Assembly (NCBI GenBank): GCA_038046485.1
Contig: JBBSWA010000072.1
Coordinates: 1-34,436 of the forward strand
Reading direction: 5' to 3'
DNA from: JBBSWA01 sp038046485
GTDB lineage: Archaea; Nanobdellota; Nanobdellia; Woesearchaeales; SM23-78
Length of the DNA: 34,436 bases
The notes under the pieces are model-generated. The model was not told the origin of the DNA. It did not search any database and was given only the letters and a program-made list of their open reading frames with translations. Numbering within the stretch: the stretch's first letter is position 1; every line of letters begins with the position of its first letter. Positions 23,158-31,950 of this stretch are shown here, piece after piece. The position numbers were made by a program, and so were the translations under genes.

Positions 23158-24682
23158 AATTTGGATTCCCTTACCTGATGTATATGACTGGGGTGGGGTT
23201 AAGGCTTTTTATGAGCTAGAAAGAGACGAGCCTGGGCAAAGAAACCTTGTTCTGGTAGTTCGAAGTTATCTAGCTGAATTAAAAAGGAATGCAAGAGCAG
23301 ATCCTCTAAATAAAGGGATGGAAGCAGTAGGTTTCTTAGATAAGAAGCTTACAGGATTTACTGCAAATGGGGATTTAGCAGTGTTGCCACATATGGAAGG
23401 ATTAGATATAGGGTTATTTACTGGGCCTCGGGGTGTTGAGGAAGATGATTTAGTGTCTCTTGAAAAAAAAGTAAATAGATCTCTGCGTAGAGATCCTATT
23501 TTTATGACGGGGGATAGAACGATCAGTGCTTTGCTCAAATCTCGAGGAATAAAAGTGGAGGCTCCTCATTGGATGGGGGGCGAACGGGTTGTTGAAAAAG
23601 GAATTATTATTGGAAACAACGATTTATTGCAAGATTTAATGAGGGGTGGTGGATCGTTGGATCTAGAGAAAGCTAAAGAGTATATAGATTTTGAGTTAGG
23701 GCCGCATCAAGGACAGTTTATTAGATTCTTGGGTCCAAACCCAGTATACGCAAAGGTCACAGGCGATCTTGTCTTTGCCGAAAAACCGTTTAGCGGTCAA
23801 AGTGCTCTTAATTCGAAAGTAATTGATGTTAGAAACCCTCGAATAGAGGTGATTAAAAGAGAAAAGCTTCACATAGGTAGGCATTACCTGCCTGATGGTC
23901 GTGTTTTAGGTATAAAACCATTAGATTGGGAGCAGTATCTGGCTCTTCAAGAAGGATTATTAACCCCTAAAGTTTCTTCCATGGCTTTAGTTGGGAAGGC
24001 AGGAAGTGGGAAAACATTACTTGCATACGCTGCCGGGATCGATTTGGTTTTAGATTATGATGAAGAGAATCGGGTTAAGCGGGGGTTGCCACGGGATTTA
24101 CCGGGGGGATTTTTCGATCAAATGGTGATATTTAAATCGACAAATCTGGTTGGGGGGGAAGAAAGAGATCTAGGATTTTTACCCGGAGGTCTTTCTGAAA
24201 AGTTAGGGCCTCATCTCGCAAGTTATGAAGATTGTCATGCAGAGACAGTACTGGATCGACATTTAACTTTTGAGGATCTATTCTGTCATCCACACTATCC
24301 GACAAGGGATTATAGCCAGAGAAGACCTGAATTAAAAAACCTAGTTATAAGCGGTGCAAGGTTACCTTCAGATCGAGCAGTAATAAAGTTGGTACATACA
24401 GCACATACAAGGGGGAGGTCTGTTCGAAGAACATTAATTATCGCCGATGAGGTTCAGAATTTAAAACCAAATGAAGTAAGAACCATCACGACTAGGTTAG
24501 GTCCAGAATCCAAAATTGTGTTTTTAGGGGACACAAGGCAGATTGATAACCCTTCATGTTCTCATGACATAAACGGGCTAACTTACGCAATTCAGCGCAG
24601 TCTGGGGAGGCCTTATTTTAGGTTAGTCAAATTAGACAAATGCTACAGAAATCAAGTGGCGGAAGATGCTGAAAGCTGGTAA
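23135..24682 (+). CDS. PIN-PhoH fusion (PhoH2-type ATPase with PIN nuclease-like domain)
   Basis: 515 aa from the ATG at 23135, which has GGGAGGAT about seven bases ahead (a longer frame starts at 23114). The C-terminal part is a PhoH-type P-loop ATPase: Walker A GKAGSGKT (287-294), Walker B LIIADEVQN and the sensor FLGDTRQID. The N-terminal part fits a PIN nuclease-like domain: an early Asp in PLPDVYDWG, and FMTGDRTISALLKSRGI matching the last PIN strand-loop. PIN-PhoH proteins can unwind and cut RNA. The cluster with an unknown gene behind a palindrome recalls PhoAT-PhoH2 arrangements, where a small partner restrains PhoH2; this comparison is inference. Confidence 0.85.
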   Translation: MPEAKYHKIWIPLPDVYDWGGVKAFYELERDEPGQRNLVLVVRSYLAELKRNARADPLNKGMEAVGFLDKKLTGFTANGDLAVLPHMEGLDIGLFTGPRGVEEDDLVSLEKKVNRSLRRDPIFMTGDRTISALLKSRGIKVEAPHWMGGERVVEKGIIIGNNDLLQDLMRGGGSLDLEKAKEYIDFELGPHQGQFIRFLGPNPVYAKVTGDLVFAEKPFSGQSALNSKVIDVRNPRIEVIKREKLHIGRHYLPDGRVLGIKPLDWEQYLALQEGLLTPKVSSMALVGKAGSGKTLLAYAAGIDLVLDYDEENRVKRGLPRDLPGGFFDQMVIFKSTNLVGGEERDLGFLPGGLSEKLGPHLASYEDCHAETVLDRHLTFEDLFCHPHYPTRDYSQRRPELKNLVISGARLPSDRAVIKLVHTAHTRGRSVRRTLIIADEVQNLKPNEVRTITTRLGPESKIVFLGDTRQIDNPSCSHDINGLTYAIQRSLGRPYFRLVKLDKCYRNQVAEDAESW

Positions 24683-24773
24683 AGCGTTTGTGTAAGAGTC
24701 TTCGTTTAGAAATTGAACTAACTCGCTTTTTACAATATCCTAAAAGTAAACAAAAAAAATAAAGAAAATAAAC

Positions 24774-25523
24774 CTAGTTTAAGTCTAGATCTTTAAGGTC
24801 ATCATCCGAGGTTGTTTTGTCGGAAGTGATTTCATCATCACTTACAGCTTCTGTTTTTTCAGCTGCTTGTTGTATCTTTTGGGTGATGGTTACCTTTTCT
24901 TGACTAGGTAAGGGCGATCCAGGAATGCCGGGTCGTACGTAAGCAGGTTGGGTAGTAATGAGCTTGCTTATGCCTGGATTGTAGTAACCAGTTGTTTCAG
25001 TTCGAGGCTTGTACCATTGCTTGATTACAGCCTGTGCAGGTCCGTATCCACCGTACATGTAGACTCCCCAGGTTCGTCCACCATAATCCTTTAGTTTATT
25101 GGTTTGTGCGACGCCTGCTTTAAAGCCACGTAGGTTGCTGGTAAAGTAGTTTCCGTATCGATTCCAGGGATAGAGAGTAGTCCAATCATATCCATTTGCA
25201 AAGGAGTAACCAGTAGTTCCTACAATAACAGGGTTTCCAAGGGGATTTACGAGTACGCCATTTTCGTCAATAAAGAGCTGATTCTGAGGAATCGTAACTT
25301 CTTCATTTCCCTGATTCTGAGGAAGCTGTCCATAAACAAGAACAGGCATGCCTTCTCGGATGCGGTTAACGTCTTGAGTGTTTAAGTATCGTGCTTGGGG
25401 GGTGGGTACTTTTACCATAGGGCTGCTGGTACTTCCCGGAAAGCCGATGTACATCTTATCTGCCATGCTAAACGGTAGGGCTAAGAATAGTGTCAATATT
25501 GTAGCTAAAATTATTTTTTTCAT
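24774..25523 (-). CDS. secreted protein, function unknown
   Basis: 249 aa from the ATG at 25523, which has GGAGGT about eight bases upstream; the frame open to 25610 adds an unlikely leader. Residues 1-22 (KKIILATILTLFLALPFSMA) are a signal peptide. The mature part is rich in Tyr, Gly, Asn and Pro (for example WGVYMYGGYGPAQAVIKQW), with an acidic, Thr/Ser-rich tail (SDDEITSDKTTSDDDLKD). No metal or catalytic motif is evident. It reads divergently from the two-component operon with about 180 bases between. Confidence 0.6.
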   Translation of the reverse strand: MKKIILATILTLFLALPFSMADKMYIGFPGSTSSPMVKVPTPQARYLNTQDVNRIREGMPVLVYGQLPQNQGNEEVTIPQNQLFIDENGVLVNPLGNPVIVGTTGYSFANGYDWTTLYPWNRYGNYFTSNLRGFKAGVAQTNKLKDYGGRTWGVYMYGGYGPAQAVIKQWYKPRTETTGYYNPGISKLITTQPAYVRPGIPGSPLPSQEKVTITQKIQQAAEKTEAVSDDEITSDKTTSDDDLKDLDLN

Positions 25524-25642
25524 AGTCTCTAACCTCCAATCCTCACCCTTTTCAAGATGGGGTAACTTTTGGGGGGTTAAAAAGCTTTTCGTTTTGTAGG
25601 CTCGGTACAACTTGATCCAGATGGTTTAACCGAGGCTACATT

Positions 25643-25657
25643 CAGAAGGAACTTCTG
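25643..25657. promoter_or_regulatory. palindrome upstream of the response regulator
   Basis: CAGAAG and CTTCTG face each other across three bases. The repeat lies about 15 bases upstream of a TATA-like CTTATTAAAG (25671-25680), which itself is 23-32 bases before the response regulator start. Confidence 0.4.
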
Positions 25658-25702
25658 TTTTTGAGCGAAGCCTTATTAAAGGAGTTTGCGTTTTTTCAGT
25701 GC

Positions 25703-26062
25703 ATGAAGAAGAAAGTACTCATCATTGAGGATGATCCCAACATTGCTGAGGCAGAACGGCTCATTCTAGAAAAAGAGTTTGAAGTCTTTATGGCGCATGA
25801 TGGATCGGCTGGGCTTAGCCTATGCAAAGAAATCATGCCCGATTTAATCATCTTGGATCTTATGTTGCCTAAGTTATCAGGGTTTGAAGTGTGTAAAATG
25901 TTAAGAGATGAGGGGTTTGATAAGAAGATCGTGATGGTTACCGCAAAAACTGAGCCAAGAAACGAAATTTTTGGGATGGATCTAGGGGCAGACGATTACA
26001 TCATGAAGCCCTTTGAACCGCAGGAGCTGTTGCATGTGGTGCATCAGGTGTTAAAGCGTTAA
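25703..26062 (+). CDS. single-domain response regulator (REC, CheY-like)
   Basis: 119 aa from the ATG at 25703 (an upstream TTG at 25661 is less likely given the TATA box at 25671). All receiver-domain residues are present: the acidic pair D10/D11 in IIEDDPN, phospho-acceptor D52 in IILDLMLP, T81 and K103 in DYIMKPFEP. Nothing follows the receiver domain, so output must go through a partner protein. The histidine kinase gene starts one base after its stop, so the two should form one signalling pair. Confidence 0.93.
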   Translation: MKKKVLIIEDDPNIAEAERLILEKEFEVFMAHDGSAGLSLCKEIMPDLIILDLMLPKLSGFEVCKMLRDEGFDKKIVMVTAKTEPRNEIFGMDLGADDYIMKPFEPQELLHVVHQVLKR

Positions 26063-26063
26063 G

Positions 26064-27539
26064 ATGATCCTTGTCGACTCCATAGCGGTGTTTCACGCCT
26101 TCAATGCCTTTCTAAGTACCACAGCAGGGGAGTTGCTTAAACGCAGTGTAGAAGCCTTGTTCTTGGTGTTTATCACGTATATGAGTGTAAGTGAGTGGAC
26201 TCGCAGTAAGAATGAGTCGATTAAGTTTTTATCGTGGGCCTTCGGTGTGCTTGCCTTTCAAAAATTGATCCTGTCTTTTTTCTTGGCACATGCTGTTTTT
26301 GGTTCGCTCTCGTTAAACCGCATTCAGGATCTGGTCGCAGTTTTGGATCAGTTTATGGAGATGTTGGCATTGATTTTGTTGGTAAATGCCTTTTTGTTTC
26401 CCTTGTTTAAGGATAAAGAGGTTACCTGGTTGCGGCGGGTGCGGGGGGAAGTGTTACTCTGTATTTTGAGTTTTTTAGTGGCAGAAGGGTGGTGGCTCTG
26501 GAGGGATTGGAAGAACCTGTCTGCTTATTTTCCAAGATCTTTACCATATGGGGGTTTATTATTAGTTAAAATCAGTTTATTGGTCTATGTAATCTATACG
26601 ATTGCCGTACATAAGAAGGGGTTAGGAAAATATGCAAGAGATACCGCCTTAGCCTTTGGTGTATACCTCACCCGTCCAGTGGTTGAGCTCATCAATTTCG
26701 TCTTTTTTAGAAGTTTGAATACAGACTTGTTTGTTTTGGCGCATCCCTTTTTGCTCATTTCTGTTTTGCTCTTTGCGCGGGTGATGTACTTGAAGTTAGC
26801 CGATAAGGCTTGGCTCAAGGAGCGTCTTGCGCAAGAAAAAGAGCGTCACGCAGAGACCAAAGAATTAAGTAAGTTGAAGGATGAGTTTGTAAGTGTGGTG
26901 AGTCATGAGCTTCGTACTCCCTTAACCTCCATGAAACTTTACTTATCCTTATTATTGTCCAATCGTTTTGGAAAGCTCAAGGCTGAGCAAGTAAAACCTT
27001 TGAAGACCATTCAGCAGGAAAACGATCGCTTAGCCCGGTTAGTGGAGGATACCTTAACGCTTTCCAAGTTGGAGCAAAAAAGAGCAAAGCTTTTCCTGGA
27101 GCAAGTCGACTTGCGTGAAGTATGTGATCTAGATATGTATAAGCACCTTGCGCAGGAAAAAAGGCTTAAGTGGTTCGTTAAAATGCCCAAGCACTTCAAA
27201 GTAAGGGTGGATAAGGCAAAGTTCAGGCAGCTCTTCATCAATTTGGTGGGGAATGCCATTAAGTTTACCGATCATGGATCAGTGACAGTAGAAGCCGGAA
27301 AAGAAAAGAAGGGTTGGTTTTTTTCCGTATCAGACACCGGGCCAGGAATCGCAAAGGATAAGCTTCCTAAACTATTTGATAAGTTTTACCAGGCAGATGA
27401 TCACATGACTCGTGAAAAAGGCGGAACAGGTTTAGGTCTTTCCATCGTAAAGCATATCGTGCAGTTGCATAAAGGAAAGATTTACGTGAAGTCAGGAGTA
27501 GGTCATGGCTCAACATTCAGAGTCGAAATGCCGAAATAA
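26064..27539 (+). CDS. membrane histidine kinase
   Basis: Protein of 491 aa. Residues about 30-245 hold six or seven hydrophobic segments, an integral-membrane sensor with no obvious outer domain. The kinase core follows: phospho-acceptor H281 in SVVSHELRTPLTS, N-box N397 in INLVGNAIKFT, DTGPGIA (424-430) and GGTGLGLSIV (453-462). The kinase and its single-domain regulator are adjacent. The ligand or physical signal is unknown. Confidence 0.94.
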   Translation: MILVDSIAVFHAFNAFLSTTAGELLKRSVEALFLVFITYMSVSEWTRSKNESIKFLSWAFGVLAFQKLILSFFLAHAVFGSLSLNRIQDLVAVLDQFMEMLALILLVNAFLFPLFKDKEVTWLRRVRGEVLLCILSFLVAEGWWLWRDWKNLSAYFPRSLPYGGLLLVKISLLVYVIYTIAVHKKGLGKYARDTALAFGVYLTRPVVELINFVFFRSLNTDLFVLAHPFLLISVLLFARVMYLKLADKAWLKERLAQEKERHAETKELSKLKDEFVSVVSHELRTPLTSMKLYLSLLLSNRFGKLKAEQVKPLKTIQQENDRLARLVEDTLTLSKLEQKRAKLFLEQVDLREVCDLDMYKHLAQEKRLKWFVKMPKHFKVRVDKAKFRQLFINLVGNAIKFTDHGSVTVEAGKEKKGWFFSVSDTGPGIAKDKLPKLFDKFYQADDHMTREKGGTGLGLSIVKHIVQLHKGKIYVKSGVGHGSTFRVEMPK

Positions 27540-27549
27540 ATAAATCATC

Positions 27550-28560
27550 TTAATAGTCAACTAATTTTTCTTCGCCTTTTCGAGCGTAATGGCCATAAAT
27601 CCCATCCGGAGCAAATACAAGCGCAGCCGGTTCATTTTCTCCATACCGGGGGGTCATACCCACGTCAATATCAAATGCAAGACCATGGTAATTGTGTATG
27701 CGTGGATGTACACTGTGTCCAACGACTAAAAATTGGGCATCGAGTCCTTCAACCAGTCTTTGCATTTCAGTTTCATCCAATTCGTAAAACCTTCGTTCCC
27801 AGAAGATCGTACTGCCCCGGATGCTTTCGTCTGCGTATTTTTTTTGGCTGCCTCCGAATCTTTCGGTAGTGGTTTCTACATGGCGAATGTAGGCCCGTGC
27901 AGTATGTCGAATGGCACTGCTGGATACAATATCTTCGGGCATATCTGCATGCGTAAATAGGATCTTTCTTCCTAAAAAATGAGCTTTAAAGCAAGGTTGT
28001 AATTCTCGCATCCAATTGCCAATGTCTCCTCCTCTTTTCATTCTTCCAACATAGCCCTCAAAAGCTTCTTGTGGAGTTGAACCAAATTCTTTTAAAAAAT
28101 CGACACCTCCATTAACTCCATGGCAGCTACCTTGGAATCTTCCTCGACTGATGTAATCGGCGAAAGCATTTTCAGCAGGCATGCCGTTTCTTAATCCCTG
28201 TGATATGTTTTTGGCATGATCATAATCAGCAAGAGCCATGAGTTCATGGTTTCCTGCAATTGGGTGTATTTGTCCAGGATTTTGTTCAGCCATCTGTTGG
28301 AGGGTTGCAATGATTTTAAGGGCTTGATTTCCTCGATCAATATAATCTCCTGTAAAAACAAAAGTCATACCTTCTTTAAGCCGAAGGGTATTTCGATCAC
28401 TAAAAACTCTGCGCTCTCTTTGTAAACTATCTAGTAGAGCTTCTAGGGCAGGATAGTGCCCATGAAGGTCTCCAATTCCTATGAGGAGTCCGGGGGGTAC
28501 AGGATTGCTGATAGTGACAGATTGTTCAGCAGGATCAAATGAAATCGCAGGGCTTGCCAT
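27550..28560 (-). CDS. PPP-family metallophosphatase
   Basis: Protein of 336 aa with the phosphoprotein-phosphatase signature in order: GDLHGH (30-35), GDYIDRGN (71-78) and GNHEL (103-107), then FTHADMP and VVGHSVHP, which give the remaining metal-binding histidines. This set binds two metal ions and hydrolyses phosphate esters. It could act on phosphoproteins or on dinucleoside tetraphosphates; the sequence does not decide. A TATA box CTATATAAGG on the minus strand (28583-28592) lies 23-32 bases before the ATG. It ends 10 bases from the histidine kinase, on the opposite strand. Confidence 0.9.
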   Translation of the reverse strand: MASPAISFDPAEQSVTISNPVPPGLLIGIGDLHGHYPALEALLDSLQRERRVFSDRNTLRLKEGMTFVFTGDYIDRGNQALKIIATLQQMAEQNPGQIHPIAGNHELMALADYDHAKNISQGLRNGMPAENAFADYISRGRFQGSCHGVNGGVDFLKEFGSTPQEAFEGYVGRMKRGGDIGNWMRELQPCFKAHFLGRKILFTHADMPEDIVSSSAIRHTARAYIRHVETTTERFGGSQKKYADESIRGSTIFWERRFYELDETEMQRLVEGLDAQFLVVGHSVHPRIHNYHGLAFDIDVGMTPRYGENEPAALVFAPDGIYGHYARKGEEKLVDY

Positions 28561-28598
28561 GAAACGAAGAAATATTTTTCCCCTTATATAGTTGATGA

Positions 28599-29297
28599 CT
28601 ATACATATCTATCTTTAAGCTCTTCTTCGCTTTCTTTCCAATCCTTGTGCAAGTGTTCGCAAATCACAGTAGGATCGGCATAAAGGGTGAACCCTGCTTT
28701 CTGGGCATCATAGCAAAACATCATATCATCTTGAGCAACGCCGGAAGTAGGTTTTCGAAAACTGATTTTCTCGAGGACCGCTCGATGGATGAGGATGCAT
28801 CCAAGGCCGCAGGCGTTAATGGGAAGGAGTTCTTTTCCTTTGAGTCGCTCGGGATGAGCGAGTACGAGTTTTCCTTGTTGTTCAATGTAGAGTAAAGCAT
28901 AAGGTACCTTCTTGCCAGCATGCACTCCTTCTTTGTAATACACTCCAGTCACAATCTCTTTATGGTGATTAAGCAGTCGTTCAATCACATCTACAGGGGG
29001 TAGTAGGTCTTGTTCCAGGCTTAGAAAATAATCATATCCTTCATCCAGGATTTTTTGTCGTAGTACATTTCGGCTTGCAATGATGCGCTCTTTCGGATCC
29101 TCACACCAGCTACTTTTCTCGGCCCGTAGGCCGCTCTGTTGGATTTCGTCAAGGTACCTTTCATTTTTCGAGTTGTCGATCAGTAGAACTTCATAGTTCG
29201 AATACGTTAATTTTTTCACCCGTTCCACATACTCCTTGAGGCAGTAGGCCTTACCCCAATACGTGGGGCATCCGACGAGTATCTTAAGTTTTCCCAT
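28599..29297 (-). CDS. glycosyltransferase family 2-like protein
   Basis: Protein of 232 aa with a GT-A type fold pattern: start KILVGCPTYWGKAYCLKEYV, the nucleotide-binding LLIDNS (38-43), the acidic motif SLEQDLLPP (93-101) in place of D-x-D, and GVAQDDMMFCYDAQKAGF (186-203), the acceptor-side acidic loop. It probably transfers a sugar from a nucleotide donor to glycan or protein; donor and acceptor are unknown. No membrane segment is seen. It stands alone between the phosphatase and endoQ. Confidence 0.8.
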   Translation of the reverse strand: MGKLKILVGCPTYWGKAYCLKEYVERVKKLTYSNYEVLLIDNSKNERYLDEIQQSGLRAEKSSWCEDPKERIIASRNVLRQKILDEGYDYFLSLEQDLLPPVDVIERLLNHHKEIVTGVYYKEGVHAGKKVPYALLYIEQQGKLVLAHPERLKGKELLPINACGLGCILIHRAVLEKISFRKPTSGVAQDDMMFCYDAQKAGFTLYADPTVICEHLHKDWKESEEELKDRYV

Positions 29298-29444
29298 ACA
29301 AGGGGGGTTTTACTTCAGAGTATTAATAGTTTTTGACCCTAAAATGCTCATTCTTTTGTTAAACCCTTTTTCCAGCCTTCTGAATGCATTTTTGAATTTT
29401 CAGCTCATTTTAGTACAAAGTATGATTTTTATAAGAATCCATAC

Positions 29445-29454
29445 TTTTTTATAG
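29445..29454 (+). promoter_or_regulatory. TATA box for endoQ
   Basis: TTTTTTATAG lies 21-30 bases before the ATG at 29475. A second candidate TTTTTATAAG is about 20 bases further upstream. Confidence 0.5.
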
Positions 29455-29474
29455 TTCAAGCCTACGATTCAATC

Positions 29475-30794
29475 ATGGAATACGTATCTGAGTTACACAT
29501 GCACAGTCGCTTTAGCCGTGCTTGTTCAAAGGATCTGACGCTTAAAACCCTAGAAAAGTGGGCTAAAATTAAAGGAGTCTCTTTGCTCGGCACCAGTGAT
29601 TTTACGCATCCAGAGTGGATTAAAGAGCTTAAGAGCGAATTAAAAGAGGATGAAGAGGGTATTTATCGCTCGGCCACAGGCTTTCCCTTCATGTTGACCT
29701 CTGAAGTCTCCTTAATGTACAGTCAAGGCGATAAAGGGCGTCGTGTTCACAACCTCATCTTTGCTCCCAGTTTTGAAGTCGTAGACCAAATCACTGAGTA
29801 CCTCAAAAGTAAAGGTCGTATAGACTACGATGGCCGTCCCATCTTCAAAATTCCTTGCCCGGAATTCACTGAACACATGATGCAGATCGATAAGAACATC
29901 GAAGTCATTCCAGCCCATGCTTGGACGCCGTGGTTTGGTGTTTTCGGTTCTAAATCTGGATTTGACTCGTTAAAGGAAGCCTTCCAGGAACAAGTAAAGA
30001 ACATTCATGCCATCGAAACAGGAATGTCTTCCAATCCAGCCATGAATTGGCGTCTCTCTCAATTAGACAACATTAGCCTGGTTAGTTTTTCCGACAGCCA
30101 TAGTTTTTGGCCGTGGAGGATGGGTCGGGAAGCAACAATTTTCGATGTAAAAGATCTTTCCTACAAAGCCATCATTAACGCCATTCGTACCAAGAAAGGG
30201 CTTAAAGAAACCATTGAAGTGGATCCAGGATATGGCAAATACCATGTGGATGGTCACAGAAATTGTGGCGTTTCATTTGAACCCGAGGAATCCAAAAAAC
30301 ACAAGAATCTCTGCCCGAAGTGCAAGCGTCCGCTCACCATCGGCGTCTTGAATCGAGTCGAGCAATTAGCTGATCGTCCTCTAGGATACACACCTAAGGA
30401 TGCCATTCCCTTCAAAACATTAATCCCTCTTACTGAGCTCATCGTAGCCGTTTCAGGTGGCGGCCTTGCTACCCAGAAAACCTGGGCAGAATATTACAAC
30501 ATCTTAAGAGTTGGGAAGTCCGAGTTGGACGTGTTGCTCAATGCCACAAAAGAGCAGTTGTTGATGGTGACCAAAGAAAAGATCGTGGAAGCCATTTTAT
30601 TAAACCGTGAAGGCAAGCTTCAAGTAAAGCCTGGCTTTGATGGGGTGTATGGCGTTCCAGTCATTCCAGGAATCGAACCCCGACCGCAAGTAGGGGATGC
30701 GCCTAAACCTAAGGAGAAAAACATACTTAAGGGGGGAAAAATATCTCAGGAGAAAAAAGTAAAAACTCAGAAAGGGTTGGGCGAATACATATAG
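29475..30794 (+). CDS. endoQ: endonuclease Q (deaminated-base DNA repair)
   Basis: Protein of 439 aa. EndoQ cuts the DNA strand 5' of deoxyuridine, deoxyinosine and abasic sites. The PHP metal sites are visible: H8 and H10 in ELHMHSRFSRACSKD, D42 in GTSDFTHPEW, H92, H148 in IPAHAWTPWFG, and D207/H209 in SFSDSHSFWPWRMGREA. A zinc-finger-like insert uses H261/C264 and C280/C283. The C terminus ends QKGLGEYI (432-439), a match to the PCNA-binding PIP-box pattern Q-x-x-L-x-x-[aromatic][hydrophobic]. Length and order fit the archaeal family. Confidence 0.92.
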   Translation: MEYVSELHMHSRFSRACSKDLTLKTLEKWAKIKGVSLLGTSDFTHPEWIKELKSELKEDEEGIYRSATGFPFMLTSEVSLMYSQGDKGRRVHNLIFAPSFEVVDQITEYLKSKGRIDYDGRPIFKIPCPEFTEHMMQIDKNIEVIPAHAWTPWFGVFGSKSGFDSLKEAFQEQVKNIHAIETGMSSNPAMNWRLSQLDNISLVSFSDSHSFWPWRMGREATIFDVKDLSYKAIINAIRTKKGLKETIEVDPGYGKYHVDGHRNCGVSFEPEESKKHKNLCPKCKRPLTIGVLNRVEQLADRPLGYTPKDAIPFKTLIPLTELIVAVSGGGLATQKTWAEYYNILRVGKSELDVLLNATKEQLLMVTKEKIVEAILLNREGKLQVKPGFDGVYGVPVIPGIEPRPQVGDAPKPKEKNILKGGKISQEKKVKTQKGLGEYI

Positions 30795-30799
30795 AAAAG

Positions 30800-30808
30800 T
30801 ATATAAAT
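30800..30808 (+). promoter_or_regulatory. TATA box for the MazEF-like pair
   Basis: TATATAAAT lies 22-30 bases before the ATG at 30830, just after the endoQ stop. Confidence 0.5.
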
Positions 30809-30829
30809 AAGTTTAATCTTACTGGTCTT

Positions 30830-31090
30830 ATGGACACAATCAAAGTATCTTCTCGTGGGCAAATCGTGATCCCAGAAGAGGTAAGAAAGGGATTAGGGAT
30901 TAAGGAAGGAACTAAGTTAGTCTTAATTCAAAGAGGAAAAAGGGTTATTTTAGAGAAAGTTCAGGATTTCATGCAGGGGGTAGAGCAAGCAGAGAAAGAG
31001 CGTATTGGTTGGATGATGTTAGCAGAAAAAGGCATGGCTAAAATATGGGACAACCCTCAAGATGAAGAGGTTTGGAAGCAGTACTTATGA
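30830..31090 (+). CDS. AbrB/MazE-type antitoxin
   Basis: Protein of 86 aa. The N terminus DTIKVSSRGQIVIPEEVRKGLGIKEGTKL is the swapped-hairpin AbrB/MazE DNA-binding domain (I-x-x-K-G-Q-hydrophobic-x-I-P core with SSRGQIVIP). The rest is acidic and amphipathic, the part expected to bind the toxin. Its stop overlaps the toxin start (ATGA). Its own promoter lies at 30800. Confidence 0.88.
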   Translation: MDTIKVSSRGQIVIPEEVRKGLGIKEGTKLVLIQRGKRVILEKVQDFMQGVEQAEKERIGWMMLAEKGMAKIWDNPQDEEVWKQYL

Positions 31091-31431
31091 AACCTAAACA
31101 AAGAGACATCTTTTTAGTACCTTTTCCATTTTCAGATCTAAGCGATAAAAAAATACGCCCTGTTTTGGTCCTTTCCAATGATCGGTTTAATGAGACAAAT
31201 CAAGATGTAGTGGTGTGTGGGATCACTTCGAATGTCACAAAGCAAGAATATACCCTTCTTATAACTTCAAAAGACCTAGAAGAGGGAACATTGCATGCAG
31301 CGAGTGCCGTAAAGGTGGAGAGTTTGTTAAAATTGAGTCAGGGTTTATTAATAAAAAAGATAGGTAAGCTTAAAAAAGAAAAACTTAGAGAAGGAATTCA
31401 GTTATTAGATGTTTTATTTAAGCCTACTTAG
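31087..31431 (+). CDS. MazF/PemK-type toxin (mRNA interferase)
   Basis: 114 aa from the ATG at 31087, which overlaps the antitoxin stop by three bases. It opens QRDIFLVPFPFSDLSDKKIRPVLVLSND, the diagnostic G/D-I-x-x-V-x-x-P-F...K-x-R-P-x-L-V segment of MazF/PemK, and ends with a hydrophobic helix. MazF-type toxins cut RNA at short sequences. The last bases overlap the convergent coiled-coil gene by eight. Confidence 0.9.
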   Translation: MKPKQRDIFLVPFPFSDLSDKKIRPVLVLSNDRFNETNQDVVVCGITSNVTKQEYTLLITSKDLEEGTLHAASAVKVESLLKLSQGLLIKKIGKLKKEKLREGIQLLDVLFKPT

Positions 31432-31828
31432 CATCCATCAGTTCATCGAGCATTTCCATGCGGCTTTCTTTTTCTTTGAATTCACGCAGGTGTTCTCGCA
31501 GTTCTTGTTTGAGCGCCGCGATATCTTTCCAGCCGTTGAGTTTTTCTTGGATCTTTTTCTCATCGAGTTCAATTTGCTTTGTTTTTAGCTTGATTTTTTC
31601 ATCGGCAGAAATATCAGCCTGGGTGAGTAGGTTAGAAATGCTCATCTGCATCTTGCCCATCTCAGCAATGAGTTCTTCTTGTAACTTTTTCCTTTCTTCA
31701 ATGAGGTTTTGAATGTCTTGGATGAGCTCTTTGAGGCTCACAATCTTTTCATCTTGGAAGGCATGGAATGCATCTTCCGTTTTCCCCACACTCTCAGGGG
31801 TTTTCTGGTAGGCATCACTCGGATTCAT
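31424..31828 (-). CDS. hypothetical coiled-coil protein
   Basis: Protein of 134 aa, mostly a heptad-like coiled coil (for example LKELIQDIQNLIEERKKLQ) with many Lys, Glu and Gln residues and no signal, cysteine cluster or enzymatic motif. I do not recognise a family. It lies at the edge of the AT-leaning part of the window; upstream is a perfect 21-bp palindrome containing a TATA-like stretch. Confidence 0.6.
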   Translation of the reverse strand: MNPSDAYQKTPESVGKTEDAFHAFQDEKIVSLKELIQDIQNLIEERKKLQEELIAEMGKMQMSISNLLTQADISADEKIKLKTKQIELDEKKIQEKLNGWKDIAALKQELREHLREFKEKESRMEMLDELMDAK

Positions 31829-31868
31829 GGCATTTTGTCGGGTTCTTTAGCTTAAATAGGCTTCGGTT

Positions 31869-31889
31869 TATATAGATATTATCTATATA
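31869..31889. promoter_or_regulatory. 21-bp perfect palindrome and TATA region upstream of the coiled-coil gene
   Basis: Ten-base arms TATATAGATA and TATCTATATA face each other across a single T. On the minus strand it includes TATATAAA-like sequence some 40 bases before the ATG at 31828, so it may be both promoter and operator. Confidence 0.5.
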
Positions 31890-31950
31890 GAAGATAATCG
31901 AAGATAAAAAAAGTTCTTCTTGGTTTATGTTTTTTGTTTATTATTTTTAT

